64,000 bases of DNA, taken from the NCBI RefSeq assembly GCF_030272615.1, contig NC_081407.1, positions 441,223,213-441,287,212 on the forward strand. The letters run 5' to 3'. The DNA is from Cryptomeria japonica. Its lineage: Eukaryota; Streptophyta; Pinopsida; Cupressales; Cupressaceae. Position numbers and translations under genes: made by a program. Below are positions 33,296 to 45,034 of this stretch, one piece after another. The notes under the pieces were generated by a model that saw only the letters and a program-made list of their open reading frames with translations, was not told the DNA's origin and made no database searches. Each line of letters starts with the position of its first letter. Positions within the stretch are counted from its first letter, which is position 1.

Positions 33296-34220
33296 GGATG
33301 AGTAACAATCATTGGATTAATGTCATAATATCTAAATTGATAACTAATGGATGAACCTCATTCGGCTACTTAGTGTATTATCTTAACAAATGAACATCGT
33401 CATGTTAGCTATATTTCACTATATTGGATAAATTTATTTAATTGTTTACTCTTTATCCTAAATCAAATAATCTTCACCAAATTAGTTTTATAATTGGATG
33501 AACTCAAACTGGCTATCCATATTACAACCTTAATAAATGAACTTCTTCATGATAGCTATAATTGAACTAAAATGGAAGAACTCATTTAGTTGGTTATATC
33601 TTACCCATAGCGAATGTATTTTTTCATATTAACTTTATTTTAAACTAAAAAGAGTGAACTCATTAAGTTAGTTATATTTTAATCCTAATGGATGATCGTC
33701 ACTATGTACTTATATTGTTAATCCTAAAAGAATGAATATCATCTTGCTAACTATATTTTAATTAAAGGGATGAACTCATGTGGCTATAGAACATTTTCAC
33801 CTTAATGAATTGAGCTCCATCTCTTAGTATTATTTTAACTTCAATGAAAGAACTCTTTGGCTATTTACATTTTACCCTCTATAAATGAACTACGACTTAT
33901 TAGTTGGTTATGTTTAAAACCAAATGAAGGAACCTCATTTTATTATTTACAACTTAATTCTTAATGAATGAATTTCATCTCATTAGCCTTGCTTATAACT
34001 ATACAGGATGATCTCATTTGTGGTTGGTTACTTTTAAACCTAAATGAATGAACTTCGTTATATTAGTCGCATTATATCTAAAATGGATAGACTCGTCAAG
34101 TCAACCCTACTTAAACCTAAATGGGTGAATTCTTAAGCTAATTATGTTTTAAATTGCATCGAGTAAATATCCTCATGTTAGCCCCCTCTCCAATCAAAAT
34201 AGATGAACGCTTCCTAAAAT
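33296..34220. repeat. Degenerate ~40-bp tandem array in LTR (about 20 units)
   Basis: Successive units follow the scheme TAAATGGATGAACTCAT, then a variable GTTAGCTATAT-like part, then TTTTAA(A/C)CC. They are strongly diverged from each other but in register, with a period near 38-43. The same units are present in the same order at 41500-42425, so the array predates insertion. Confidence 0.75.
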
Positions 34221-34534
34221 TCTAAGATGTCAATTCATCAAACATAATATACATCCATGTCTTAAGTATTAACATGTAATTAAGATATTCGTCTTAATTG
34301 GATCAAATGTCGCGAGTTGGGTTAGGTGTATGGTTACGTAATCACGTTGGGAAACTCCTTAGGCTCATTTAGTCTTCCGCTGTGTTATCTAAGCTTTAGA
34401 TAACTCCAAATTATCTTAATGTTGTGACTTATTATTAATACTCTTAATTATTATTATATAAAAAAAAATATTTACACTCCATTTGAGTGTTTTTAACTTA
34501 AACCCCTTAGGGTTTCCTGGCGGGGTATTACACT

Positions 34535-34551
34535 TGGTATCAGAGCCCATG
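34535..34551 (+). other. Primer binding site of LARD-like element
   Basis: TGGTATCAGAGCCCATG starts two bases after the LTR. It is a standard initiator-Met tRNA complement and is unmutated over the core. Confidence 0.93.
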
Positions 34552-37500
34552 TTGCAACACTGGGATCTCTGGTTTCACTTGTGCCTTTAGTTGGTGTGGT
34601 GTGTCAACCTTATGTTGTATGCTTGTCCTCCTTGATGTGTGAGTGTGATTGAACAAACCCTACTTGTGTGTAACACATGTGTTCACACCTTGTTGTCACC
34701 TTCTTGATGTAGGTGTTTTGGAATGATTATATGTGCTTTATTTACTTATTGCATCCTGGTCTACGATTCCTCTTATTCTGAAAGAGAGTCGTATGTACCT
34801 TCGTTCTTGAATTGTTTTACTCTTTTGACCAATCCGTCTGGGTTGGTTGGTATTGTCTTGAATCTAAAAGTACAAAATGTGCTTGTTATGGTTATGATCT
34901 ATCTTAGTGTTGTCCACTTGAAGGACTAGTATGGCAAAAAAAAATTAAATGCTTACTATGTAGAAAAATGAATGATTATCACCCTTCCTCTCTCTCTCTC
35001 TAGAAATTTAAAATGCTTGATATATGTGTAACTATCCCTTAAATATGAGTTTTATTTTTGCAAGAGAAAGGTTGTGACTCCTTGAGCCCTTGTGTGAGCC
35101 TTATAACTCTATGTGTTTTTGGATTGCGAAAGGGATTTGGTTTGAAAGTTAATATTTGTTATTGAGAGAAAAAAAATTGTATGTTTGCATTAAGGTTTCT
35201 CCATGTGCTTTGTAAGAGTAATATAATTAAAGTCTATCTTAGGTAAGGTGCAGTAATATGCGCATAGTTGATTTTGTGAAAATTGCTTGTTGTGAAAGGA
35301 AAACCAAAAGAGAACATGTTATAGTAGCTTCAAGAGTGTATTAATGTGTTCCTCGAAAGATTGTTTTATGTGCTTATTCAAACTAGTTTGATTTAGGACC
35401 TATTTTAGTGAACCACCATTTAACTTTTTTTGGATATAGATAAATGTCTTATTGTGTTTAGAAAGAGTGAATGAAAGACTTGTTAATTTGTATGCATTAA
35501 TGTGTAATATCTAGTAGATAGCTCTTCATTTACCTTGTCGTATTATGAATTTTCAATGTTAGATTTGATGTATTATTGTATTGTATTACAAATAGTGATT
35601 GTTCTCAAGAAGACTTGTATTACCAAAAAATTGGTAGTCTTGAATTCTTGTTCAGAAAACTAGAACATTATATTGCAACAATAATAATTAGAAATGTCAT
35701 GTTAGGTTGCTTTGGCACCCTCCTAAAAGATAGCGAAATGAAAACCGTGCAACTAAAATGATAGACTTATATATGAGCATATAGTGTGATCTTATTGATC
35801 TTGTGTATTCGTAGGAAATAGTTGATTTTCCAACTCTCTTCCTCCTCTTGCCTAAATTATCGGATTTGTTGTTTTTGAAATACTATTAAGAATGCAATGA
35901 TTTAAGAAGAATTTTTATAACGCTGAAATTGTATGTCTGCTTTTGGCTTCTAATTGAAAGAGGAAAGTTTTTCGCTTTGGAAAAGAAAATTGCATAATGT
36001 GAATAAAAATGCTTAGTGGAATTGGAGAAGGATATTGGAATGACGTTAATTCCTTGTGTAAATTTGAATTGTCAAGAATTTCAGTACGTGTTCTAGAGTA
36101 AACCTTAATTAGTGATTCATGTGAAAAGCATAATTAAAACTTCCCTTAAGTAGATGATAGCATATTGAAAACTATTCCACGTAAATGTGACTAAACCAGT
36201 AATGGTGCTATTCCTTGTGTGTTGTAAGAAACCCGTACTTACTATGTGTGCCCATGGGATGGTGAAGTAATCAACCATGGGGGATATGTTTGCTTATGAG
36301 TATGGGAAACCATACTATTTATGTGATGTTGCATATTTGTTCCCTTACTGAGTGCCAACCCACAGGTTGTTGATAAGTCGGTATGTGAAGGGGTAGTATT
36401 AGAAGTCACCATTCCTTAAATAGTATGAACGACGTATGAGTAATGTCACCACGAAGCGACTTTAGCTTCCCTATCTCAAGGAAAAATATAGTTATATAAT
36501 GAAACTGTATTATAGGTGTACTCAATACTTTCCCTTATGATGAATCGATTTATGAGGTTCATGTGTGCCAGCCTAATTCCTATCCCTTATTTTGAGCATA
36601 TGGATGACAGTTCTTGAGCATATTGATGGATTTTATTGGAGCATCTTTTGCCTTGTCTTCATGAGAGGCGTGTTATTTTCTTACATGAGTTGCCAATTGA
36701 CTAGTGTTGGTAGACTTGTGGGTAGACCTTAGCCATGCATACGTCTGGCTTACGGCGAGTATCCTGAGCAGAACATTGCTATGCGGGGTGTGACTGGTGC
36801 ATGCCTTATCCACGAGGTACACTGCCATGTGGGATACGTCCATTGCGCGCCCTTTCCGCTTGGAGTATTGCCATGCCGTGCTGAGACACGATGCGGGATG
36901 TAGTAGACATTTCCATGCGGCCTACCGATAGGTATAGGGTAGAGCCATGCCGCATGATGATGTGATGCGGGGTGATGCCGAGGTGCACACTGCCATGCCA
37001 TGTTGATGTGTGACTAGGCCACACCACATGATGAACTACTATGATAGCTAGATGATTGTTCCTTCCTTCCTCGTTGGTGGCTAGCTGCTAGTCACGTAGT
37101 GATGTAATATGCACTTATGATCTTCTTTTATTATTTATTTATTATTTATTTCCTTGTGGGCTAGCAATTTATTTTATTTTGACCTTGAAGGTTTAGCCAC
37201 GATCTTGCAATCTTGTTTTTACTTGATTTGATGTTACAATTTCAAAATTATTTTCTTGCCTTACTGTTGGAATTGACGATTATTATCTTTATACTTCTAT
37301 ACTTTGGTGGCTAAACTAGTTTATCATTATTGTTTTCGTAAGCTGGTCTTGTGTTGCAATGTGAATTCCTCTCCAAGAACGTAGGGGATGGTCTTGGATG
37401 AGTGTATACGAGGAAGTAGACGTCGGGAACCTTGAGGATGGAGGTATGTGAGGCTGCAAGACAGCTAGGATCCACTACCTACCTATGAGTGGTGACTATC

Positions 37501-38303
37501 TCTTGGAGGCTAAACACCTTACGCAACAAGGGATATTCATGAGGGTCTTGTATGGAAGGTAGCACCGCTATGGTGTACCCTAGCACCATCAAGCCCTTGA
37601 GTGAGATGTTGGATATTGATGATCCTGTTATTTTTTCTGAGATCGGGCATAGAGATGTTGATCGTGCATGCTACCTCTGACCGAGAATTAGACATGCTCA
37701 CATGTGGCCTTTTGTGTTGTGCAAATTCCAGTTATGTGGATGGTTATTATGTGTAATCATGGTTTAAATGGTGTTAACTTGTCACTATGTTATGGGACAT
37801 GGTCATTTGGAAAGTTCTTTTATGCCTGAAAAGTGTAAACAATTGAGTTCTTTACGTTGCTCTTATTTGTCGAAAGTTAACTTGGTTGTAGAAATTGATA
37901 TTTGAAGCTAGTTCTATGCGATAAAGTTTTGTGAAAGAGATGAATTGGTAAAAGAAATTGATCTTGATGGCATGTTTCTTGTCCTACTTGGTAGAATGAG
38001 TATGGTAATCGTTGCCTATATCTTTCAATTGCTTTAATTTGGTGTAATGAAAAGAAGGAAAAAAAAAAAATCTTGTTTCTCTACTATGATTGTGTGTAAA
38101 TTCTAGAATATTTTAAGAAGTGTATGATTTTAGATGCATTCTGTTAATGGATAATGACATTTGTAGAGGATTTATAAATAATGTTTTAAATTGTTGACAA
38201 AATATTTATTTATGCAAATTGATAATTGTTAATTGAGTTTAAGGGCTAATACGTGTTGTATGACTTCCGCTTAGCCTTGCGACTTCCAGGAGTAAGTCGG
38301 AGC
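34552..38303 (+). mobile_element. Non-coding internal region of LARD-like element
   Basis: About 3.75 kb between primer site and polypurine tract with no Gag, protease, RT or integrase motif in any frame. The longest frames are short and featureless. The sequence is AT-rich with one GC-richer repeated patch at 36730-37030. The layout (LTRs near 4.4 kb, non-coding interior near 3.8 kb, canonical primer and polypurine sites) is that of a large retrotransposon derivative, moved by proteins from an autonomous relative. Confidence 0.85.
36730..37030. repeat. ~45-bp GC-richer degenerate repeats in LARD interior
   Basis: The word ACA(T/C)TGCCATGCGGG and variants recur near 36773, 36819, 36864, 36908, 36942 and 36986, at spacings of 46, 45, 44, 34 and 44. 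Minus-strand frames here are products of the repeat and not convincing genes. Confidence 0.7.
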
Positions 38304-38316
38304 CTGGGGGGGAGAA
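38304..38316 (+). other. Polypurine tract of LARD-like element
   Basis: CTGGGGGGGAGAA lies directly before the 3' LTR start at 38317. Confidence 0.92.
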
Positions 38317-38393
38317 TGTAATGCCCCTACCCTAGTCGGCCTTGTAAAACCGGTTTGACCTTGGTTGACTTCCTATGTGACATTCTTGAATGG

Positions 38394-38705
38394 TTAATTT
38401 ACCATTATGCAATGTGGTAGAATAGATAATATAAATAATTGTGCATACCTATTATTGTGCTTTTGCATCAATTCTTGTGTAGATGTAATTGTTTCCCTAA
38501 TTCTTGTTATAAATCTCGAGCTAACGCCTTCATGGAATATGTATATATATGTAAGCCTGTGTGACTCATGGTTGCAGGAGATTGCAGGTACAACACTGCC
38601 TAGGGCGAGGTTCATCTCCATCAGGTTTTGCATGGTTGAGTATACCTCCTTCATCCTTAGGATTTGGATTAGGTGGTCATAAAACTCTCGTCTTGCCTTA
38701 GCCAT
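38394..38705 (-). other. Antisense 103-codon open frame, second copy
   Basis: Same start (MAKARREFYDHLIQILRMK) and same stop position as 30220-30531. See that entry for interpretation. Confidence 0.4.
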
Positions 38706-39940
38706 GATCAGGTGAGCGTTGTGTGTGGTCCGTAGGGTTCCTCTGTCGTTTGGGTTGCATGTCGTGTGATTGGTGGACTTTCTTGGTTTGTGTGCCTTGC
38801 GTGTGGCAAATGGATTATTTTATCCTAAGTATTTAATTTGAATTAATGTGTTCATTTATGCATTATTAGTTGAGAAATTAAAATAAATAGGTTACTTTCA
38901 TGAGATTATTCATTTATCAAAAAGATCACTTTATTTATGTTTGTAGTGAGTTTAGTTTAATAGTTAATTTTAAATAGCGAATTTAATTAGTTTATGCATT
39001 TAAAAAAAAAAAAAAGATTTAAAGTCATTTGGAAATAGAAATAATTTAACCACTTTTGCATTTTGGAAATGAAAGGGTAAATTTTATTATTTAAAGAAAA
39101 TCATTTTTTTATTTGTAAAGTTTGATATAGTGTAAAAGATTGATTTTGGAAATTTATTTAATTTAAATACTTTACCCTTGCCAATAGTTTGAAATATAAA
39201 TGTTGGCTTAATTAATATTGAGAAATTAAAATTAAGATTAAATAAGAGAGAAGTATACTAATTAGAAAATCAAGTTAAAATAATTTAATAGTGAAAAGAA
39301 TTATTATTTCTTTTTATTTTAAAAGGGCTTAAATTTCGAAATTACAAATTAGGTCAAAATTGGCTTCCATTTAACCTAGGTTGAAAATTTTTTTTGGGGA
39401 TTGAGTTTTTTTTGGGAAAAAAAAAGAGAAAAATATGGGAATGGAGATTTGGGGGAAATAGAGGGATTTCTACAGCTGCAGATTTGGGGGCTCATCTTCA
39501 AATTCTTCCAGGAATGGTTATTGAGGTAGGAATCTGTTCACCAGTTTGGTTAAAATGTTTCTTTAAAAATAAAAGGGGTTTGAATGCTCTTCTTGCAAAT
39601 AAGGTTTTCAAATTTTCCATTGATTGTCCATGAGTAAGTTCATAGTAGAAATTTGTTAAAGAGTGGCTTATTGTAGGATCTTTGTGTGAGAAATGAATTG
39701 CCTTATGCCCAAATATTTGTTTGGATTGGATGATTATTCATCAATTTCTTCTATTTTTTTTTTGAAACCCATAACATTCTGGAAAAAGAAAAAAAATGGC
39801 TATGACTGTGATAAATGGTTAATGGGGGTTTTATGTTTCTTTTAGCTATTTCGTTTATGTGTATTTCAAAAAAAAATAGTTAAGTCGAAATTGGAATATA
39901 CAAAAAAAATATAAAATAAAAATAAAGAGAAAAAAAAAAT

Positions 39941-40212
39941 AGGGGGTTTTCGGGGGGGGAGCCGAAGCTCAACCCAGACACCCCGCTCCATTACGTGTGG
40001 GTGTCGAAGGGGCTGCGGACCCCATGGCGGCTGCAACAACCCCTGGCTCCATAGAAGTGGAGGCCGAAGGGGCTGCGACCCCCACGGCGGTCGTAATATC
40101 CCCTGGCTCCACTGTGTGTGGAGGCCGAGGGGCTGCATCTGTCGTGGTGGTCGCAGGCCCAGTGGCTAGGGCAAAGCTGACCTAGGGTTGATGCCCTAGG
40201 GTTTGGCCGCCC
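39941..40212. other. GC-rich island, 3' LTR copy
   Basis: Three 60-base units in the same phase as 31770-32040, marked by GAAGGGGCTGC-like words near 40006, 40066 and 40126. The stem-loop CCTAGGG (40181-40187) / CCCTAGG (40194-40200) closes it. Confidence 0.85.
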
Positions 40213-40385
40213 TCTTTTTTTATGTTTTTTAAAAAAAATTTAAATTTTTATAAATTTATTTTGGTGAAATAATAAAACAAAATTTAAAATAATAATATAA
40301 ATCATATATAAAGCAGTATGATTTATTATTACTAGAAATGGGTGGAGATTTAATTACCATCAAGTAATAATCATTAATAATGGAA

Positions 40386-40426
<41 letters not shown>

Positions 40427-41499
40427 TATACGCTAATTTAGATGATATCTATTTAGTATATATCATTAATTATATATTAATCATTGGTTCCATTATAGCT
40501 ATTATTTCCATTGAAATATCAACTGTTGTAATGTTACTATTATTTTTTTATTATAAGTTGGTGAATACTGGGATTTATATATATGCTATTGAATAAATAG
40601 AATGGTGAATGTTTCTTAAATTTTATGCTAGGGAACTTTATTTTGTTTGGAGATGTTTGTCCCATTACCCTATTTAATATTTAATATATTTTGTTTCGTT
40701 GGTAAAAGGGTAAATTTTGTGTTACTAGAAAAGGGGACTAGAGTATGGTGACTAAACCAACATGTAAATGATGTTTATCTAAGGTTAATAACCTATTTAG
40801 ATGCTTAAATCAACATGAGAAATGATTGTGCTTTCCGGTTAAATCTTGTGCATTGTTTCATTGTTTTTTTTTGAAATTGATATGTCTCAAGTAATGGCAT
40901 GACCTTGATAGGAGTGTTAGGACCATGTCGTCTGGATTGCTTGTGTTTGGTCATAGTCAGTCAAGTTCCTAATTAGGGAACCATCAGTTAAGAAACCCTT
41001 GTGTTTGCTTTTGATGTGTTCAGTCGTATCCGCCTCAAAAGGGATCATTATGTAATTATCGACCGAGGTGGTTGTTGTATAGTGATTTGTGTTTGCCTAA
41101 ATGGTAGAGATGTAATAGACTTGAAACTTATGTAATCCTAACTATATTAAATGCCAGAGGGGTCTTGCAGTTGAGCAGACCCGGAGATGTAGCCCTCTAG
41201 GGGTGAACTCCGAGATCATATCTGTGTTATGTGATGCTATTGTCTCTGTTATTTCGTACTTTAAGTTACCATGTATTGTTGCATTTTTGTAGGTGTATAA
41301 TGGGGATTTAATGGAGTTATTCCTTGAATGCATGAATAAAGTCCTCTTGTTAAATGTAGTAATTAGGGTAATAAAAGATTGTAAATATGATTATGGAAAG
41401 TATTTTGTTAATGTTACTAAAAAGAAATAAGTATGGGAAGAACTCGCTAGGTTACAAATATTGGATTAACTTGTTATAAAGCTTGAAATTTGACCGTAT

Positions 41500-42425
41500 T
41501 GGATGGGTAACAATCATTGGATTATTGTCATAATATCTAAATTGATAACTAATGGATGAACCTCATTCGGCTACTTAGCCTATTATCTTAATAAATGAAC
41601 ATCATCATGTTAGCTATATTTCACTATATTGGATAAATTTATTTAATTGTTTACGCTTTATCCTAAATCAAATAATCCTCACCAAATTAGTTTTATAATT
41701 GGATGAACTCAAACTGGCTATCCATATTACAACCTTAATAAATGAACTTCTTCATGATAGCTATAATTGAACTAAAATGGAAGAACTCATTTAGTTGGTT
41801 ATATCTTACCCATAGCGAATGTATTTCTTCATATTAACTTTATTTTAAACTAAAAAGAGTGAACTCATCAAGTTAGTTATATTTTAATCCTAATGGATGA
41901 TCATCACTATGTACTTATATTTTTAATCCTGAAAGAATGAATATCATCTTGCTAACTATATTTTAATTAAAGGGGTGAACTCATGTGGCTATAGTACATT
42001 TTCACCTTAATGAATTGAGCTCCATCTCTTAGTATTATTTTAACTTCAATGAAAGAACTCTTTGGCTATTTACATTTTACCCTCTATAAATGAACTACGA
42101 CTTATTAGTTGGTTATGTTTAAAATCAAATGAAGGAACCTTGTTTTATTATTTACAACTTAATTCTTAATGAATGAATTTCATCTCATTAGCCTTGCTTA
42201 TAACTATAAAGGATGATCTCATTTGTGGTTGGTTACTTTTAAACCTAAATGAATGAACTTCGTTATATTAGTTGCATTATATCTAAAATGGATAGACTCG
42301 TCAAGTCAACCCTACTTAAACCTAAATGGGTGAATTCTTAAGCTAATTATGTTTTAAATTGCATTGAGTAAATATCCTCATGTTAGCCCCCTCTCCAATC
42401 AAAATAGATGAACGCTTCCTAAAAT
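41500..42425. repeat. Degenerate ~40-bp tandem array, 3' LTR copy
   Basis: Unit order and most unit-specific changes match 33296-34220. The differences are scattered substitutions rather than unit gain or loss. Confidence 0.75.
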
Positions 42426-42737
42426 TCTAAGATGTCAATTCATCGAACATAATATACATCCATGTCTTAAGTATTAACATTTAATTAAGATATCCGTCTT
42501 AATTGGATCAAGTGTCGCGAGTTGGGTTAGGTGTATGGTTATGTAATCACATTGGGAAACTCCTTAGGCTCGTTTAGTCTTTCATTGTGTTATCTAAGCT
42601 TTAGATAACTCCAAATTATCTTAATGTTGTGACTTATTATTAACACTCTTAATTATTATTATAAAAAAATATATATTTACACTCCATTTGAGTGTTTTTA
42701 ACTTAAACCCTTTAAGGTTTCCTGGCGGGGTATTACA

Positions 42738-42742
42738 AGTTT
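42738..42742. repeat. Target-site duplication AGTTT (right)
   Basis: Identical to 30138-30142. Removing 30143-42742 restores a continuous minus-strand Gag region of the outer gypsy element. Confidence 0.93.
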
Positions 42743-42950
42743 TCTTGCCTTTATCCTTGGTGTCATCACCCTAGAGTCCATGTGTCCTCTGATCAACCAG
42801 TTCTTGTAGCTTGTCCCTTATCTCACTCATAGCTTATTCAAGGAGTCTATTCTTCTCCTTCTACTCTTCTACGTCCCTAGCCAACTCTGCATTAGTGACC
42901 ATTATGTTCTCCCCTACTGATTCACCAGAATATAGAGACATGCACATTCC
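42743..42950 (-). pseudogene. Ty3/gypsy Gag, N-terminal part of outer element
   Basis: The minus-strand frame starts near MCMSLYSGESVGENIMVTNAE and continues ELARDVEE*KEKNRLLE*AMSEIRDKLQELVDQR. A heptad-like, charged pattern suggests a coiled coil. Two or three stops are present. It is continuous with 29436-30137 once the inserted element is removed. Confidence 0.75.
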
Positions 42951-42962
42951 ACCAAATCTTTC

Positions 42963-42979
42963 ACTTGCTCTGATACAAA
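42963..42979 (-). other. Primer binding site of outer gypsy element
   Basis: On the minus strand, TTTGTATCAGAGCAAGT lies a few bases inside the LTR edge at 42985. It matches the initiator-Met complement core TATCAGAGC. Confidence 0.8.
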
Positions 42980-42984
42980 TATAA

Positions 42985-44487
42985 TGGGCTAGCCTTCCCT
43001 TTCTTGTGGAATCCCTTGACCTTTCCCAATCCACCCACCAACAACTTGCAATACTTCTCTTAAGGTCTAACCTACTCATGAAATTCAAAAGAACCCTTAC
43101 TTAGGCTCATAAGGGTTTGGCTTATCCTACACCTTCTTAGGTCCTAGCAAGGTTAGAACTAGTTCTAAGCATGGTTTTCACACCATTCATGTACCCCCAA
43201 TTATTTTACGCCTCCCTATCTAATACCGATCTCACCATTTTGCCTCTATCCTGCAAAATAGGGCTACAAGGAATGAGCCTAATTAGGCCTCCATTCAAAA
43301 CTTTTAGGGCTCCCTCTTGCAAACGATGACCCAACTTGGGGAACTCCCCAAAAGGACTGCTCTTCAATTGGAAAAATCTCAAATATTTCCTAGGTTTTAG
43401 GCCTCCAAGTGTCCGTACACAGCCCTAGGTGAATTTTGAGGTTTTTAAGGGTTTTTAAGAGGGTTTTTAGGCCTGCCAGGGTCACAGTGAAGGTTTAGTG
43501 TTTATACCACCTTGTTTGGATTGGTGGAAGCTTCTCCTTCACACTAATGGTTCTCCACACACCCCTCTATAGCTCCTCCAAAGGGTGCATCCTCCTCTAA
43601 CCTTCCTTGCTCTCACGGACCTTTGCAATCTTGACCCTTCCTAGCCGGGCACTGTCCAGTCTCGCCTAGGAGTGGGTCTTTGGATGGCTTCCCTACATCT
43701 TCAAGGGCCCTACTTGTATTGGAACACTGTACAAGGTTTCCACTCCTATTCCCCATGGTTTCATGGTGACTCCACAATGGGGATAGGAGTTATCATTCCA
43801 TTACACAAAACAGTCCAAAACTGGATAGTGAAAGAGTGTTTTACAAAATAATTACAAAGGACTCAAAACCTACACAACACACTAAATCTAATTGCTGAAA
43901 ATGAAAGAGTAGATAGAACACAAAACTCTCAACACAATTTAGTCTTCAAAACAATCCATTATCACTCTCTGATGCTCCATTTGTGCTAACTGGCAACAAA
44001 ATTACAGTCACAGTCAAGGTCTTTGTTCTTGGGCCATACAAAACTAACATCCAACCCATCATTTTAGGGTTTGTAACAATATATAGTAACATTTCATTAG
44101 TCTGTGTGCTAAAAGTAGGGTTCTCCATGCTAAGCTAAGGTTTTTGACCTATTAGGTGGAAAAGTTGCTTGACAACTTTGAAAAGTTGTCATGCAACTTT
44201 TGCAACTTTTGAGCAACTTTTGCAATGTTACTTTTCTTGACCCCTAGGCCTACATTGGGCTATCCTATGGAAACCACCATGCTAAAAGGACCCCAAACTC
44301 ATTAGTGGAACACATAGCCTCTCCTCTACAAGAAACCTCAACCAAGACTTGAGAACCTAGGACCTAAACTAGGACCTAAATAAGACCAATGAGCTCATGG
44401 CTCTTATTACATTTACAATGGCTTCCTAAAGAAGCAAAACACCAACAAAAACCAAAAGGAGGAAGACCTTGGAAGGGTGCTCCTACA
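42985..44487 (-). mobile_element. 5' LTR of outer gypsy element
   Basis: About 1.5 kb. In plus orientation it begins TGGGCTAGCC beside the primer site. Its far end is placed at GCTCCTACA (44487), where similarity to 26070-27548 stops. It contains the palindrome at 44160-44201. No clean target duplication could be paired with the left side, so the outer edges are approximate. Confidence 0.78.
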
Positions 44488-45034
44488 CCACTCCACAACA
44501 TGGATCACCTAGAGAAACATATCTAAGGGAAAGTAATTATGTCTTCTCTCATTCTTCTTCTCATGGATTGCCTAGAAAAAACACATCTAGACTATGCATC
44601 CATGCTCTCTCTTTCCTTCTTCTCATGAGCTCATAGCCTAGCTATTTATAGTTCATGGATGATGCATGATTTTCTCTTTTATGTGATCACTTGTGTTCTT
44701 GAGATGGCATTTTTCAAGAATGATATTAGTGTTTGAGACATTTTGATATCGAGGTTTCTTCAACTAGTTGACTTGAGGTCTTATTTTTGGTTCTTGTCTT
44801 TTGTGTCTTGTGTCTTTTTATGTTTTTTATTTGTTTATCTTTTTTCCATTTTGTTTTTGTCTACCCTTGCATATTTGAGTGAGTTAATATCCTAAGATTG
44901 GGGGATTGGTTTGCCAAAATTAGTGATGTCTTATACTTGTGATTTTTCTCCTCATTGCTCCTCTTCTTTATCTCTCTTTTGTCTACTTTATTGTGAGTAT
45001 TTGCACAGGATCTCCCACTAAACAGGGGGCTAAA
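44488..45034 (+). other. 3' non-coding tail of another gypsy element; no gene
   Basis: T-rich sequence without a frame. It ends with ACTAAACAGGGGGCTAAA directly before a TGTAGCATCC LTR start, so the end acts as a polypurine tract. A second purine run (AAGATTGGGGGAT) is near 44894-44906. Confidence 0.55.

Larger units (their letters stand above)
30143..34532 (+). mobile_element. 5' LTR (4.4 kb) of LARD-like element
   Basis: It starts TGTAATGCCCC and ends GGGGTATTACA, an 11-base terminal inverted repeat with one mismatch. It matches 38317-42737 throughout. About 25 differences, mostly transitions, lie in the first ~500 bases. It carries an antisense open frame (30220-30531), a GC island (31770-32040), a stem-loop (32008-32027) and a ~40-bp degenerate array (33296-34220). 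Confidence 0.95.
38317..42737 (+). mobile_element. 3' LTR (4.4 kb) of LARD-like element
   Basis: It carries the same parts as the 5' LTR in the same order: an antisense frame at 38394-38705, a GC island at 39941-40212, a stem-loop at 40181-40200, a TA tract at about 40388-40425 (much longer than in the 5' LTR) and a ~40-bp array at 41500-42425. It ends GGGGTATTACA and is followed by the target duplication. Confidence 0.95.

Noticed and set aside
36750-37001. Minus-strand His/Pro-rich 83-codon frame in the LARD interior
   Set aside because: It overlaps the ~45-bp degenerate repeats, and composition mirrors the repeat. No similarity to Gag or Pol is visible.
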